The notes: generated from the letters alone by a model not told the origin. A stretch of DNA of 64,000 nt from Juglans regia (GCF_001411555.2 NC_049916.1:21483558-21547557); one strand, 5' to 3'. Positions 12,470-24,621 are shown, counted from the stretch's first letter. Translations and numbers: made by a program.

Positions 12470-14800
12470 TAACAAGCTTAGTCCCAAGAGAACCCGAGTC
12501 AACCAGGATGTCGAGTGTGTATTTTCTTTGATATATATGAATGCCATGTGAAGATCTGGTCACTTTTATGCTGAGAAAGTATCTCAAAGACCCCAAATTC
12601 TTGATTTTCAATTGCTGATTCAAAAAGACTTTAATGCTTGCAATGGATTCAAGTGAGGAACTTGCAAGAACTATGTCATCGACATATACCAGCAGTGCAT
12701 TAAAGTAAATACCACCATGCCGGGTGAAAAGGCTATAATCTGATTTTGATTGAGTGAAGCCAAAAGCAAGAAGTGAGGTTGAGAATTTTGAATACCATTG
12801 TTGAGAGGCATGTTTAAGGTCATAGAGGCTTCGGAGCAATTTGCAAACCAGTCCAGGCTTTCCTTTATGATAGCCCAGGGGATCCACTAGAGGCTTCAAT
12901 AGAATTAGGACCTCATATGTCACAATGGATGAGTTCGAAGATTAGATTAGTTTTAAGGTTGCTAGTTGGAAAATAGAGCTTATGTTGCTTGGCCATGAGA
13001 CATATGTAGCAAGGAATGTCACTAATAGAAGATAATTGAGCTTTAACGACAAGATCAGTAATTAAATTCAATTTGGATAAAGGTGTGTGACCAAGCCTAT
13101 AATGCCAAAGATCCGATACAATAGTATTACTGCTAGAAGCAGCTGAAACAAACATGTTTTTGTGTGAAGAAAGGGAAAATGATCAAGTAAGGTTGTTGGA
13201 GACACTTCAGTGACAAGCAAGTGATACAAGCCCTTCTTCAGCTCACCCATTCCAATTGTCGTCCAAGATAAAAGGTCCTAAAGAAAGCAAGAGTGGGAAA
13301 AAAATGAAGCAACAGAGGAGTGAATTGGCAATTTGTTTGGCCAAAACCCAGTTGAAATTAAAGGATGGCACGCACAAGATGTTTTTTAAAATTAAAGAGT
13401 TTGTGATCCTAACCGTGTCTATGTGGGTGACGAGTGCAACATTCCCATTAGATAGTTTGACCATATAAGAAAATTGAGCAATGATTGAATTGAAGAAAGA
13501 AATGCTACAGATTATGTGATCTATAGCACCCGTGTCTATAACCCAAGGTACATCAGTTGGATGTACTTGTGTTTGTGTTTAAATGGAAAAATCAAAGAGG
13601 TATACTAGACATGTTTGTGGCTTTAGGATCGCTTGGAGAGGGAGTGAAGGCTGCTTGGACCTAGTTGACTGAGTGACTGGCAGCAAAAACATCCCTCTGC
13701 TGAAGCAGAGACAAGATCTGCCAGTATTAATCCTTTGTAAAGGGCATTTCTCCCCTGTGTCTTCCTCTTGCTCTGTAGAAGTCAAATTAGCAAAAAACCC
13801 AGGTTGTTTGTTCTTATTGTATAGCTTGTGTCCAAGGGGTAGCCGTGAACCTTATAGCATTTATCAGTAGTCTGTCCAATTACATGACAGTGGCTACAAA
13901 TTAGGGGTTCAGCATTACCAGCTTTGAAACAATTCTCCAATGTGTGTTCTTGAATCTTACAGTGGGTACAGTAGGGTCTCTCACGTTTTGGAGTAAAGGA
14001 TGGCTTAGTGTTTGCTTTAAAAGTTGTATACCATTTCTTAACAGCTAAGGCCATAGAATCGATAAATGGGACATTAGAGAGCATGAGATGCTGCATCTCT
14101 TGTTGTTGAACCATGGAAAAAACTCTGTTCATAGGAGGTAAGGGGTCCAACATCATAATCTGGTCTCTAGTGTTAGTATAAGAGTCATTTAAACCCATTT
14201 GGAACTGTATCACACAATCCCGTTGGTACCTATCAAGAAGAACCTTAAGCTTCCCACAGTCACAACTAGGAATAGGATCATAAATCCCTAATTCATCCCA
14301 CAGAGATTTCAATCTCCCAAAGTAAATACATACAAAATCTTGCTCCTGCTATAACCTCGCCAGAACCTTCTTCAATTGAAAAATGTGTCACCCGTTCTAC
14401 TGCGTGAATCAGTCCCTCATCTCTCCCCAGATCAAAGAAGCATCATCAACCAATGCAATGCTAGACTTGAGATTTTGACTAATCAAATTTTGCAACCATG
14501 AAACCACAAGGTCATTGCATCGTTTCCATGCTTCAAAGAGTGGGTCACTCGGATCCTTGGGTTTGGATATCGCACCATTGATAAACCCAAGCTTATTCTT
14601 AGCTCGAATGCCCGGCACATGGCTCTGGACCAGACCGTGTAGTTTTCTGTGGTGAGTGGGTCTAGAACTAGCGGAATTGAAGGATTATCTCCATGGTCTA
14701 GGCGATAAGGGTTAGTAACATTGTTGAAGTCGAGAAAAATAGATGTAGTGGAATTGTTGCTTGAAGAAGAGTTGACGGGATTCTATGTCTCCATTGAAAT
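12470..14800 (-). pseudogene. Copia gag-pol remnant (gag, protease, GAG-pre-integrase, partial RT)
   Basis: The fragments belong to one decayed polyprotein. A gag N-terminus at about 14618-14409 has AKNKLGFINGAISKPKDPSD and FEAWKRCNDLVVSWL. The middle of gag and the zinc knuckles lie at 14312-13782. The first knuckle is CX2CX4HX4C, and in the second the usual His is Gln (CSHCHVIGQTTDKC). The protease active-site motif VIDTGA is near 13540, followed by MVKLSNGNVALVTHIDTVRI at 13464-13400. GAG-pre-integrase (LWHYRLGHTPLSKL) is at about 13105-13060. Reverse transcriptase has the catalytic YVDD near 12685 within NALLVYVDDIVLASSS. The pieces are in several frames with stops between them, and integrase is deleted. 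Confidence 0.87.
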
Positions 14801-14830
14801 CTCTTAGTCTAACCTTGCTCTCTGATACCA

Positions 14831-15170
14831 TGTAACAAAGCAAAATTCAGAGAAGTGAAAAAAGGTTGCGGAATTTGAGAAAATGTTTTAATTTGAAAAA
14901 TCTTATTCAACCAATTCGTTGACTACAAGGGAATTTCCACTACCTATATAGCACTCACCTGTGTAACCACCTAACAGAAAGGGAGGACGATGAGAGAACA
15001 TACAATTGCCAGAGGATTAACCAATCTCCCCTATACATCTCAGCAAATCTAAAAATACAAAAATGCCCATAATGGACTGATTCATCATCCTTTCCCACAT
15101 TTCAGCTTGGCTCCTTTGCAAACACGAGCTTCCTCCACACAAAATATCATCACCATAGATTGTGTCAACA
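14831..15170 (-). repeat. 5' LTR of the truncated Copia element
   Basis: This 340-bp segment begins TGTAACAAAG and ends TGTGTCAACA, so both ends have the TG...CA signature. It is flanked on the left by the complement of a TGGTATCAGA primer-binding site (near 14821-14830). Gag starts just beyond that. No second copy was found, because the 3' part of the element is lost. Confidence 0.75.
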
Positions 15171-15694
15171 AGGAATATAACTTCACACAATTTATATCGT
15201 TTAATAATTGATTATAAGTTTGTGTTCACGAATAACACATTTTTAATAAATAAATGTAGTCGAATCCAAATTTGACCGAGCTAATTTGAGCAGCTCATTG
15301 AGTATATATCTTTCTTTATTTATTGTAGAGTACTAGGAATTAAGAGAAAAAAAAATCTGTTCTTTTTCCGATGGAACATGTTGCGTACCGCGTATATATA
15401 ATACCTATTATTGTTGATGCATGGGTAGTAGATCCAGTTCAAAAGCATGCATTCCCAAGGCCCCATGAAACTGGAGGCAATGATCAGCCTTGAAACTGGA
15501 TCAAGACGGTACGGTCAAGTGATGATCAATCGGAAAGGCAATGAATCATGAATTGGAAAGGGCGGTGAAATTAGAGGAATGGGGTCAAGAAAAAGAAACG
15601 TTACTCATTATTTTAATTCTCATTATTCTCTTGTCATTTCATGATGTGATATTAATTGATTAGAAATTATTTATTATATTTTATTTATAAATTT
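15171..15694. other. Spacer between Copia LTR and repeat copy 2
   Basis: About 520 bp of AT-rich, unrecognised sequence. No open frame or repeat of note was seen. Confidence 0.4.
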
Positions 15695-16530
15695 ATCATG
15701 TAATATCATACGATGAGATGATAAAAAAAAAGACGTATGGAAATATTTGCCGGGAAATGTTCGAATCCATGTGAGATTTGTCGTCGACGGAAAAAACGAT
15801 CGTACATGGAGGTCGAGAACGTCTAAGCTTGAAGATTACAAGACTTGATTGATAAGATCATCGAGGACGTGTTATGCACAATTAACGCATGCGAGTGAGA
15901 CGACACGCACTAAACTCCTACATGCATGCAGCCTCACATTAATTTATCACCACATATTTTTTTGGAGAAACTCATTTATTGGACATGCATGATCACAGTA
16001 GTAGTACTCATGTGGGCCATATTAACGTGAACGAAGACAAGATATCTGATATTTAAGTCAAATTCAGTACGTACAATTATATATACTCCAAATTTCAAGT
16101 TATAGAGTTCCTCAGACATGGTACTGGTCATGATGCAATGTGATTTATCATGGCCCCCCTTGTCTTAGAAGTCTATGACTCTATCCTCAAGAATCCCCCA
16201 TGGCCCATGAAGTCAGAAAATATTACTGGTTCATATAATCGATCTACACGCTCCATTATTGATCTAAAATGAGTTATTGATCAATTTTTAAATTGGTCTG
16301 TAAAATATATCATTTCTATCTTTTTTTTTTTTTTTTAAATAATTCTATTTACAATTTTGAGTAGAAGACTACGTATACAGTCTCATTGATGAATAATAGT
16401 AAAAGATGAAAAAACATTATTTTAAAAAAAAAGTATTATTATAATTTTAAAAATTTTTTAAAGATAACTGTACGGGCTTACATGAACTGTTCCCATTTGG
16501 GAAGTATTGTATGTAGACTAACTCTTTTTT
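15695..16530. repeat. 0.8-kb direct repeat, copy 2
   Basis: This is the second copy of the 11648-12467 segment, in the same orientation, with scattered substitutions and small indels, for example an expanded poly-T near 16320. Both copies end with GTAGACTAACTCTTT and then diverge completely. Between the copies lies the truncated Copia element. The repeat does not carry a recognised gene. Confidence 0.85.
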
Positions 16531-16816
16531 TAAGGATTATTTATATAATTACTTAAATGATAAGATTTGATTTGTAAAATTTAAAATTTAAAATTTATCT
16601 TACAAATTAAATTATGGTATATAAACACTTAGTTTATTAGATATGACATATAATACACCGACTTGATATTAGAATTTTTTTATCTTAAAAACATATATAT
16701 CTCAATCATGGGTCAAATTAAACATAATAAATTAAGTTGCGTATATATTTATAATTTTTTTTCTTAATTATTGGGTATTTATAGACTTATGAGTACTTAT
16801 TTATTTAGTTTATTAG

Positions 16817-16856
<40 letters not shown>

Positions 16857-17287
16857 TACTGATTTGCTTATATTTATTAATGCATGTTTAATTATTATAT
16901 ATGGCCGGCATTGGACCGGAGCTTAATGCTATCGTGGATGACAATATGTGTATTATTGAGAACCGTTAATTAAGATATAATATATAATAATAAAAAGGTG
17001 GGATTTTAAATGATAAGATAAAGACAGCAGACATATCATATCATATGCATGTCTTTTTATATTAATTTGGAACATCTTGACGGGTTTCTATTGATTGATC
17101 TCTCTTGTTGCATGGCTATGCATGCTAGCTGTTACGTGTGGTGGATGCATGTCCACTGACTTGGACCACATGCAATCTTTTATCCGAGTAATTTGCATGG
17201 TCCGATGTAGGTGTTGATTTTTGAGGAAGACCACGAAAAGCAACAAAACGTGGGCAACGTGTTTCATGGATGGGGAAGTATATATAA

Positions 17288-17320
<33 letters not shown>

Positions 17321-18645
17321 GACATACTAGTAAGATGTTACATGCCTGAGGTATATATATGCAGTTTAAAGCATTAATATATTTTATTAAAATAAAAATA
17401 AAATATATATATCTTATTATTTTATTATTAATATATATCTTAAAAGCTATTGAAAGATAGATTATTTGTAAATTATTATAATGCTTTCCTATTATAATGA
17501 ATACAAAAAGATAAATCTACATAAATCTATTTTTCTATTATAACGTATTTTCAAATTAGAAATTGAATCCATGATTATTATTATAATAAATCTGTTTTAT
17601 TAGCATATTTAAATATATTAATAGTAGAATAGAAATCAACAGAAATCATAAAAGTAGTTATAAATAGAATGTAAATGAAAATACAATTGTATCTCTGTAT
17701 TCTGTAATTATTATAAACGGATAGAAAGTTAATGAAAATCAGTATATTTCGTTAAAACAAGAAAATTTTATGAAAATAGACTCTTTATATATATAGAGAT
17801 ATAGAGAGAGACTGTGGACAACGTGTTTCATCAGACTTAATTGTCAAATCCATCGAGTCCCAATAAATTATTCGGTATATAGGTGCGTAGGTACGTAGTG
17901 CGTAGATCTTCAAACATTCCATGAAATTGATAATTTGATGCCTACGTAGTACGTAGGTGTATTAAACGTGTTAAATGATTTTCTCCTGGAAATGACAACG
18001 TACGTAATAAATCTCGATATGATTAATTCACAAATATAAATAAATAAATTACAAAGATAGAAGAAAAAAAACTCTTTAATTAAGGTCCTTGGATACTTAT
18101 AAAAATATTTTAATGTTTATAAATAGTAATAAATAATTTGAATTAAAATATTTTATTAGATTTTAAAAAATGAGAGAAAAAAAGTTAAATAAAAAAGTTA
18201 TGAAGTTAAAATATTTTTTGAATATTTTTTGAATATTATTTTTATTTTAAAATTTGAAAAGCAGTATTATTTTTTGTATTTTATTTAAGAGTTTGAAAAA
18301 ATTGTAATGATTAAGTAATGAATAGAAGAAAAATTAAAGAATTGAAATTAAGAAATGTTTTATATTTAAATAATAATTGGAAAAGAAATATCTGAGAAGG
18401 AAAATGATACTCCCATCTACAATTTCTAACGACAAAGTGTACCAATGTTCTATGTTTTTTTTAGGATTTGTGTTTGTTTATATTTTAGTATTGTGCTTTT
18501 TATATTTTTGTCTTTTTCTAAAAAAATACATAAAAATGCTTTAAAAAAATAAACAAAAAGAAAATTTATATTGTCGATACTGACTATCTATGGCTTTAGC
18601 ACCACCCATCTGAGAATACTTGATAACAGTTATGTTACCAAATAG
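16531..18645. other. AT-rich intergenic DNA with microsatellites and a MITE-like relic
   Basis: No gene was recognised. It contains (AT)n runs near 16820-16853 and 17281-17320. A foldback-type AT-rich relic at about 18085-18400 resembles the segment at 60130-60470: both share AAATGAGAGAAAAAA, GTTATGAAGTTAAA and GTTTG(A/G)(A/G)AAA(A/G)TTGTAATGAT-like stretches. Nothing else is supported. Confidence 0.5.
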
Positions 18646-19069
18646 TGAAAGAACACGTCTCCTTATGGGAGACTTAAATGTGGCTTACGTGTCACACCCT
18701 TTCAAATATATTATATATATATATATTTTAATAATTGTTTATTTAAAACTCTGAGTAATTAAAATAAAGATACTACTCATTTAAAACTAACAATTACATT
18801 TCTTGATGGAAAGAAGCAACAATTAGAAAACAGTATTGGATAAGGGTCTTAACCTATCTATATATAAAGGTCTGTGATTCTCCATCAATCACATTGATTA
18901 ACATAAATAAAGATAGACTGAAAACTCCTACCCAATACTCTACATATAGAAATATTGTAAGGGTTCACAATTAAAAAACAATCGATTCCTACGAATACTT
19001 GATCAACAATAGCCAGATGTTAGTATTCTAACGATTCATTATTATTAGATTTTTCCCTCAAATCTTACA
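18646..19069 (+). repeat. 5' LTR of the gag-only Copia element
   Basis: 424 bp, TG...CA bounded, nearly co-linear with the 3' LTR but with numerous substitutions. This suggests an old insertion. A TATATATAAAGG-like TATA box near 18860 is conserved in both LTRs and is a plausible retroelement promoter. Confidence 0.87.
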
Positions 19070-20363
19070 ATAGTGGTTTCAGAGCAAACTCTTGTGCCAC
19101 ATTGTTTAATATGTATTCCGATTTTTATGTGAGTTATTTGTTGAAATACTTGTTTGGAGTCTTTAGACATCTGTGTTTATTTCGATTTGTGAGTTGTTGT
19201 TAAAGTTCATTTTTGTGATTTGAAAAATACAAGTTTGGGCATATGTTGAAAAACACAGATCGAAATACATATATGTTAGAGTTCATCTTCGTTTTTTTTA
19301 CCCAAAGACTTTTTATTCATCATTGTTTGTTTTGATTTGAGTTTATACTCCGGTTAAGATTGGGTTTGCATTATGGAAACTTTTAAACTGAGTTTATGTT
19401 GAACATTTGATCTGTTATTTTGAGTGCCCATATATTTTTAAACTCATAGATTAAATTTTTTTCATTTGTGATGATCTGAAATTTTCTTGAAGAAAAACGA
19501 AAAACATTTATCGTTTTGACCCAGATTAGGATCAAAACCATTGTATGAATTATTGTTAAGAATCAGATAAACATTTTAACTGCCTCATCATTTTTTTTTC
19601 TTAATTTAAAAACAAATTAATGGTGACTAATATGGACCATTAATGTGTTTATTTTATTTAAAAATGTGGCTTTGAGTCTTTGACCCACGTGATAAAATAA
19701 ACAGTACCCATGTATTTGACTGATCACCATTCGGCACCAGATTTATTGAGATTAATTTGTTTATAAGTTCAAAATTCTTAAAAACTCGCAATTAAGTTTG
19801 TTTAAAAAACTAGTTGGTGAGGATGTATTTTGCATCATCTTCATCTCTAGTGATCATTTGTTAATGTAATATCATAGTGGATGAGTATGTTACGATGATT
19901 TTATTATTTAAAAAAAATGCCATTTTAGAGTATAAATATTATTGTGTATTAAGAATAGCCACAGCATCTTAAGATATAATAATATTTTAATATATTTGAT
20001 TTTATGTTGTTATAATGGCATTTTATATTGCAATTAAATCATTATGGTAACTACTTAGCCCTACAGGGAGGTAATTATTCAAGGAAAAAAAATGATGATT
20101 TAATTGGAATAAGATAGTGAAAAGGATATTAGGTAACGGAGATTTCCTGTGCCCATAGGTGCGGGATCTCTTTTTCTTAAATATTTGTAAAACACTAGTC
20201 TTATTATAAAGAAAAATATAAGCAAATCTTATGCATATTGCAATCTTTACCCACAGGGAGATTTAGATTTGTTTTTTGAATTAGACATTGGTCGATTCAA
20301 ACTATAGTTATTGTCTGATTCAAAGCATTGATATATGTTATTGGTTATGTTATTGCAGCTACT

Positions 20364-21293
20364 ATGACTTCTTTTTTAAATAGTGAATCTTCTAATATTC
20401 CAATTTTGAATGGAGATAATTTTTTGGATTGGGAAAAAAATGTTATTTTAACATTAAAGTACATGGACTTGGCCTTAGCACTTCGTGTGGATGAACCACA
20501 TATACCCACTGAATCAAGTTCATTGGTACATAAAAATACCTATGAAAGGTGGGAGCGGTCTAACCGATTAAGTCCAATACTCATCAAGTCATATGTGAGT
20601 AAGAGCATTAGAGGATCAATCCCAGAGTGTGATAAAGTCAAGGACTACATAAAGGCTATTGAAGAGCAATTTGTTAATTCTAATAAGCCATTGGCTAGCA
20701 CCCTAATGAACAAATTAAATTAGCAGTTATGAAGCATGGCAAATCCAGAAATGTGCGTGAGCACATAATGGAAATAAGGGATATTGCAGCCCAACTAAGG
20801 TCTTTAGATTGAGATCTTAGATTCATTCATTGTCCATTTCATGCTCAACTCTCTTCCAACAAAATATGGACCATATAATATTTCCTACAACATGCATAAA
20901 GAAAAATGGTCTAGTAATGAACTTTTAACCATGTGTACAAGAAAAAAAGATTGAAACATGAAAATATTGAAAGTGCTCATTTTGTTACTCAAAGGAAGGG
21001 AGAATGGAAGAAAGGCAAACGTGTCAGTATTAATAAGTGGAAAAATGATGGAAAAGCACCATTTAAACATTATAGAGACAATGATATATGCTTCTTCTGC
21101 AAGAAAAAATGGCACAAAAAGAAAGATTGCATAAAATATAAATCATGGCATGAAAAGAAAAGTAATATCAATTCTCTTGTGTGCTATGAGTCCAATTTTG
21201 TAGACTCTCATCATAATACATGGTGGATTGATTCAGGCACCTCAATTCATATTGTCAAAATCATGCAGGGGTTTCTCAGCCAAAGTGGGAGAA
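20364..21293 (+). pseudogene. Copia gag with zinc knuckle, fused to a protease stub, frame-broken
   Basis: The gag start is likely the ATG at 20364 (MTSFLNSESSNIPILNG), directly after a TTATTGCAG acceptor-like site. The first 120 residues follow Copia gag (DNFLDWEKNVILTLKYMDL, ALRVDEPH, YERWERSN), ending in a stop at 20721-20723. Homology continues through frameshifts and stops (REHIMEIRDIAAQLRSL at about 20756-20806). It reopens at 20933-21323 with a CX2CX4HX4C knuckle (CFFCKKKWHKKKDC) and the protease motif WWIDSGTSIH. The protease is cut off after MQGFLS, where the polypurine tract and LTR begin. The protein cannot be made intact from this copy. Confidence 0.85.
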
Positions 21294-21714
21294 TGAAAGA
21301 ACACGTCTCCTTGTGGGAGACTTAAATGTGGCTTACATGCCACACCCTTTCAAATGTATTATATATATATTTATTTTAATAGTTGTTTATATTAAAACTT
21401 TGGGTAATTAAAATAAAGATACTACTTATTTAAAAACCAACGGTTACATTCCTTGATGGAAGGAAGCAACAATTAGAAAACAGTGGTTAAGGGTCTTGGC
21501 CTATCTCTATATAAAGGCATGTGATTCTCGATCAGTCACATTAGTTAACATAAATAAAGATAGGCTGAAAATCTCTACCCAATACTCTCCATATATAAAT
21601 ATGTAAGGGTTCACAATTCAGAAACAATTGGTTCCTGCAAATACTTGATCAACGATGGCCAAATGTTAGTATTCTAACTATTCTTTATTATTAGATTTTC
21701 TCCCAAATCTTACA
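21294..21714 (+). repeat. 3' LTR of the gag-only Copia element
   Basis: 421 bp matching the 5' LTR, with the same TG and CA ends and the same internal TATA-like stretch (CTATATAAAGG near 21508). It is preceded directly by a polypurine tract. Confidence 0.87.
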
Positions 21715-21837
21715 AACAGACCCTAAGTATCTTGTATTATAAAATCTGAATAGTAAGCTAGAATCCACAACTCTCTTACAAATATGGCTACTATCTTTTT
21801 ATAAGAAAATCTAAATAAGGCCAATTTGCTCCCAGCA

Positions 21838-22020
21838 CACTGCGCACCGTGACATGGCAAATCCGGTCAGAGCGCCACATCATGGTTCTCAAATTTGTCC
21901 CATCTTCTCTCTGTTGTTCTGCTCTTTCCTCTCGGCTTCTTTCTTTTCCTCCCATGCTCTCTCTCTCTCTCTCTCAATTTCTTCCCCTTCACGATTCAAC
22001 TCTCTCACATCGATGCCTTC
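21838..22020 (+). pseudogene. Possible 5' piece of a gene interrupted by the solo LTR
   Basis: An open frame starts at 21854 (MANPVRAPHHGSQICPIF) and continues into a hydrophobic, Ser-rich stretch. It is cut by the solo LTR at 22021. If the LTR is removed, the frame continues only a few codons past 24471. The next recognisable feature is the DUF642-like exon at 24551. The hydrophobic N-terminus could be a signal peptide, but I cannot match it to a family. It may be coincidental open sequence. Confidence 0.2.
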
Positions 22021-24470
22021 TGTGGCGCCCTCGACCCCCACGTGTTATTTTAGTGTAGTTCGTGACACTGGGATGATGATCACACGGATCACGCATCCCA
22101 ACGACCAGTGCTCAGAGTGTGTACAACATGCAATAAGTGTATAAAATAATATTCGCAGCGGAGAAATAAAAAGTCTTTCTTTATTCAATACCAGAATTTG
22201 TTCTAAAACAGTAAAATAACTTTGCAAGAATTCTATAGTCATCCGACAGATAAATTAAAAACATGAAATATCATAAGGAAAATAAATCCCAAAACGCTGA
22301 ACAACAAATCAGCAACTTATACTTCTGGGGGAGTCGGCCCCTCAGGTTCAAACTCGGCTCTGCGTCAAACTCTTCGGCACCATAAAACGGAACCGTAGGG
22401 TAAAACACCACAATGAGATTATGACATCTCGGCAAGTAATTAACCAAAATAACATCCAAGAGATATATAAAAATCACACGTCTCCATACGGACATAATCC
22501 ACATAAAACAACAGCACATGTTCTTTTTCCCAAAATACCATTTTTAAACCACTCAAGCCAAAATCCCATTTTGGTCCAATCATAACCATTATTTTATTAA
22601 GCATGCGCCACGGTCTACCCTATGGACCGTTCACACGACCTGGCTCTCTTCGTCACATCACGGGTAACGTCCGTGTATGAGATTTCGTAATGAGCGATGC
22701 CTAGTTCCGCGCTCAGCGCGTACATGGCCAAGCATCTTCTAACCTCGCCAGCCAAAGGTTATGGAATCGGTACGAAAGCATTACCGTTTCGTCCGTTCCG
22801 GTCGTCGCCCTGCGACAACTCAGGGGATGTCACATCAGTCTGTTACGCTCCCGAGTGACCAGAGGAGCTCCACCGAGATAATGCCCCATCTCGACTTGGG
22901 GGCGTGGTACACACGCTCCCACACAACAGTATCAATCTCCAACAGATATTGTGACATCACCGCACAATTTAATAAAACGATAAATATGCTTTTCAACAGT
23001 TTATTGGAATACGCATTTAAATAATTCATTTACAAATTCTCAAATAACGCTGAAATACAGTTTCACAATTTCACGCGTAATCTCATCCTCCAATCCGGCC
23101 CAAGACCCAATTTCCAACAATTCCAACACAATCAATATTTTTAACAAAGATAACAGTTTACAAAATATAATTACAACAGTTTATTTATAAAATTAGAAAA
23201 TTACATACAATATTAATAAAAGAGAAAATTACATACATACGAAGATTTGGAATAATATGAAAGATCAAGTGAAAGGAACAGTTGTACAAAGCAGTAGCAC
23301 AACGACGGCACACGGCAAAAACCGTGCCCAACAACCCTCACAACTCACGGGTTGGGTTGAAATACAAGCTCAACGATACACAGTTGCCCACGGGGATAGA
23401 CAAACAGCCAAGGTAAAATAGTACACCACAATTCGGACTCACTAACAAATCACCACACAAACACTAATCGACTAAAACAAGGAAGGAAAATAAATCTCGG
23501 ATCCTCTAAAATTTGGTGATGTCGTGGCCTATTAATAGGCCAATTGCGGTAGTTTCGAAGTGCCGTGTCGCACGGTGAAGAGGCACAAAAATGGCAGCAA
23601 GCCGTGGAGGAATGGAAGTGATCTCGCGCAGACGCGTGGCATGGCGGCAAGGACAGCACGACGAAGAACACAACTACACGACACGGAGGAGACCACGCAA
23701 GCTGGAGGTGGAAGTAGGTGGTGGTCGTGCGAAGCCACGGCTTGACAGCGAACCCTCGGAGTGCATGTCGAACGACACGAGAGAGAGAGAGAGAGTTGTA
23801 AGGTGGAGGTGGAAGAAGAAGGAGGTGGTGGCCGCGGCACAGCTGCAATACCTAGCAATGATTTGATTGGGGAAGAAGAAAAAGCGATTCGGCAGCTTGC
23901 TAGGAGAAGAAATCAGAAGGTAGAAGAAGAAGGAAGAAAAAGGAGAAGAAGAAGGAAGAAAGAGGAGAAGAAGAAGGAGAAGAAAAAACCCTAAGGCTAA
24001 TCCTCTAAACGGTGCCGTTTGGCTTAGGGGGGGCTGGGTCACACGGGCCGCACGGCTGGGTTTTCGGGCTGGGCTTTGGGCTTCTCAAAACCGGGTTGGG
24101 CTTCACTCTCAACACACACACACACACACGGCCCAGCAACACTAAAACACAGAATTTAAAAATAAAAAGCCCACAAATAAATAAAATCCACTACAAATAA
24201 AACACTACAAAAATAACATCAATAAAATAAATAAGAATAGCAAGGAAATAAAAACTCAATTTAAAAAAAACCTAAATAATTAACAATAAATAATTAAAAT
24301 AATACAACAATTAAAATAACACATATAAAAATAATAAAAATAAAAACCCAACATACCAAAATAAAAAATAAAATAACACACTTAAATACTAAAATACCAA
24401 GAGTATAAATAACATAATTAAAATAAAACAAATAAAATAACATTATAACTAGCAAAATTGAGATCTCACA
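22021..24470 (-). mobile_element. Solo LTR (about 2.45 kb) of a probable Ty3/gypsy element
   Basis: On the minus strand it begins TGTGAGATCTC (24470) and ends GAGGGCGCCACA (22021), giving TG...CA ends. It is bounded by a perfect 5-bp duplication CCTTC at 22016-22020 and 24471-24475. No internal region, primer-binding site or polymerase is present on either side. The GGGGTCGAGGGCGCCACA end, the length and the interior GC-rich block with GGCCCAAGCC-like text resemble plant chromovirus LTRs. The many open frames inside, for example 23450-24042 on the minus strand, are low-complexity pyrimidine-rich translations and not genes. A solo LTR forms when the two LTRs of a full element recombine. Confidence 0.82.
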
Positions 24471-24550
24471 CCTTCTCCCCCCTTTATTTGTTTGTTTAAA
24501 TCTATAATCAACTTAGGTTTTCATCAATGCCTTTCAATGATTTATTGCAG

Positions 24551-24621
24551 ATAACTTGGTCAAGAATCCAGGCTTTGAAAAGGGTCACTACCGTCTGTTG
24601 AAGAAAATTGTGCGGATATAG
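24551..24621 (+). pseudogene. DUF642-like exon fragment
   Basis: Directly after an intron-acceptor-like TTTATTGCAG (24541-24550) the frame reads DNLVKNPGFEKG (with a preceding G) and then diverges to a stop at 24619-24621. The motif NLVKNPGFEEGP marks the start of the second half of plant DUF642 cell-wall proteins. Nothing further from the family follows, so only a stub remains. The match is short, so confidence is limited. Confidence 0.4.

Larger units (their letters stand above)
12468..15170 (-). mobile_element. Truncated Ty1/copia retrotransposon with 5' LTR but no 3' LTR
   Basis: On the minus strand the order is LTR (15170-14831), PBS (TGGTATCAGA complement ending at 14830), gag, protease, GAG-pre-integrase, then part of reverse transcriptase. 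The integrase core and the N-terminal part of reverse transcriptase are missing: the reading jumps at about 12910 from the FELIHCDI block into the GYHKGKPGLVC reverse transcriptase block. The element stops inside reverse transcriptase at 12468, where repeat copy 1 begins. RNase H and the 3' LTR are absent. It is therefore a dead remnant that is both internally deleted and 3'-truncated. Confidence 0.88.
18646..21714 (+). mobile_element. Non-autonomous Copia element with LTRs and gag only (TR-GAG-like)
   Basis: This is a complete LTR retrotransposon about 3.07 kb long. The 5' LTR (18646-19069) and 3' LTR (21294-21714) both start TGAAAGAACACGTCTCC and end TCTTACA. A primer-binding site TGGTTTCAGAGC lies at 19074-19085, and a polypurine tract AAAGTGGGAGAA abuts the 3' LTR at 21282-21293. 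The flanking 5-mers AATAG (18641-18645) and AACAG (21715-21719) look like a target duplication with one change. Between the LTRs there is only a long leader, a decayed gag with a zinc knuckle, and the first residues of protease (DSGTSIH). Then the sequence passes straight into the polypurine tract. Integrase, reverse transcriptase and RNase H are absent. Such gag-only elements are known as TR-GAG and depend on enzymes from autonomous relatives. Confidence 0.88.

Noticed and set aside
11648..16530. The 0.8-kb direct repeats as LTRs of one large retroelement
   Set aside because: They lack TG...CA ends, primer-binding site and polypurine tract, and the Copia remnant between them has its own LTR in the minus orientation.
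23450..24042. Overlapping open frames inside the solo LTR
   Set aside because: They are low-complexity translations of a purine/pyrimidine-rich block with no conserved domain.
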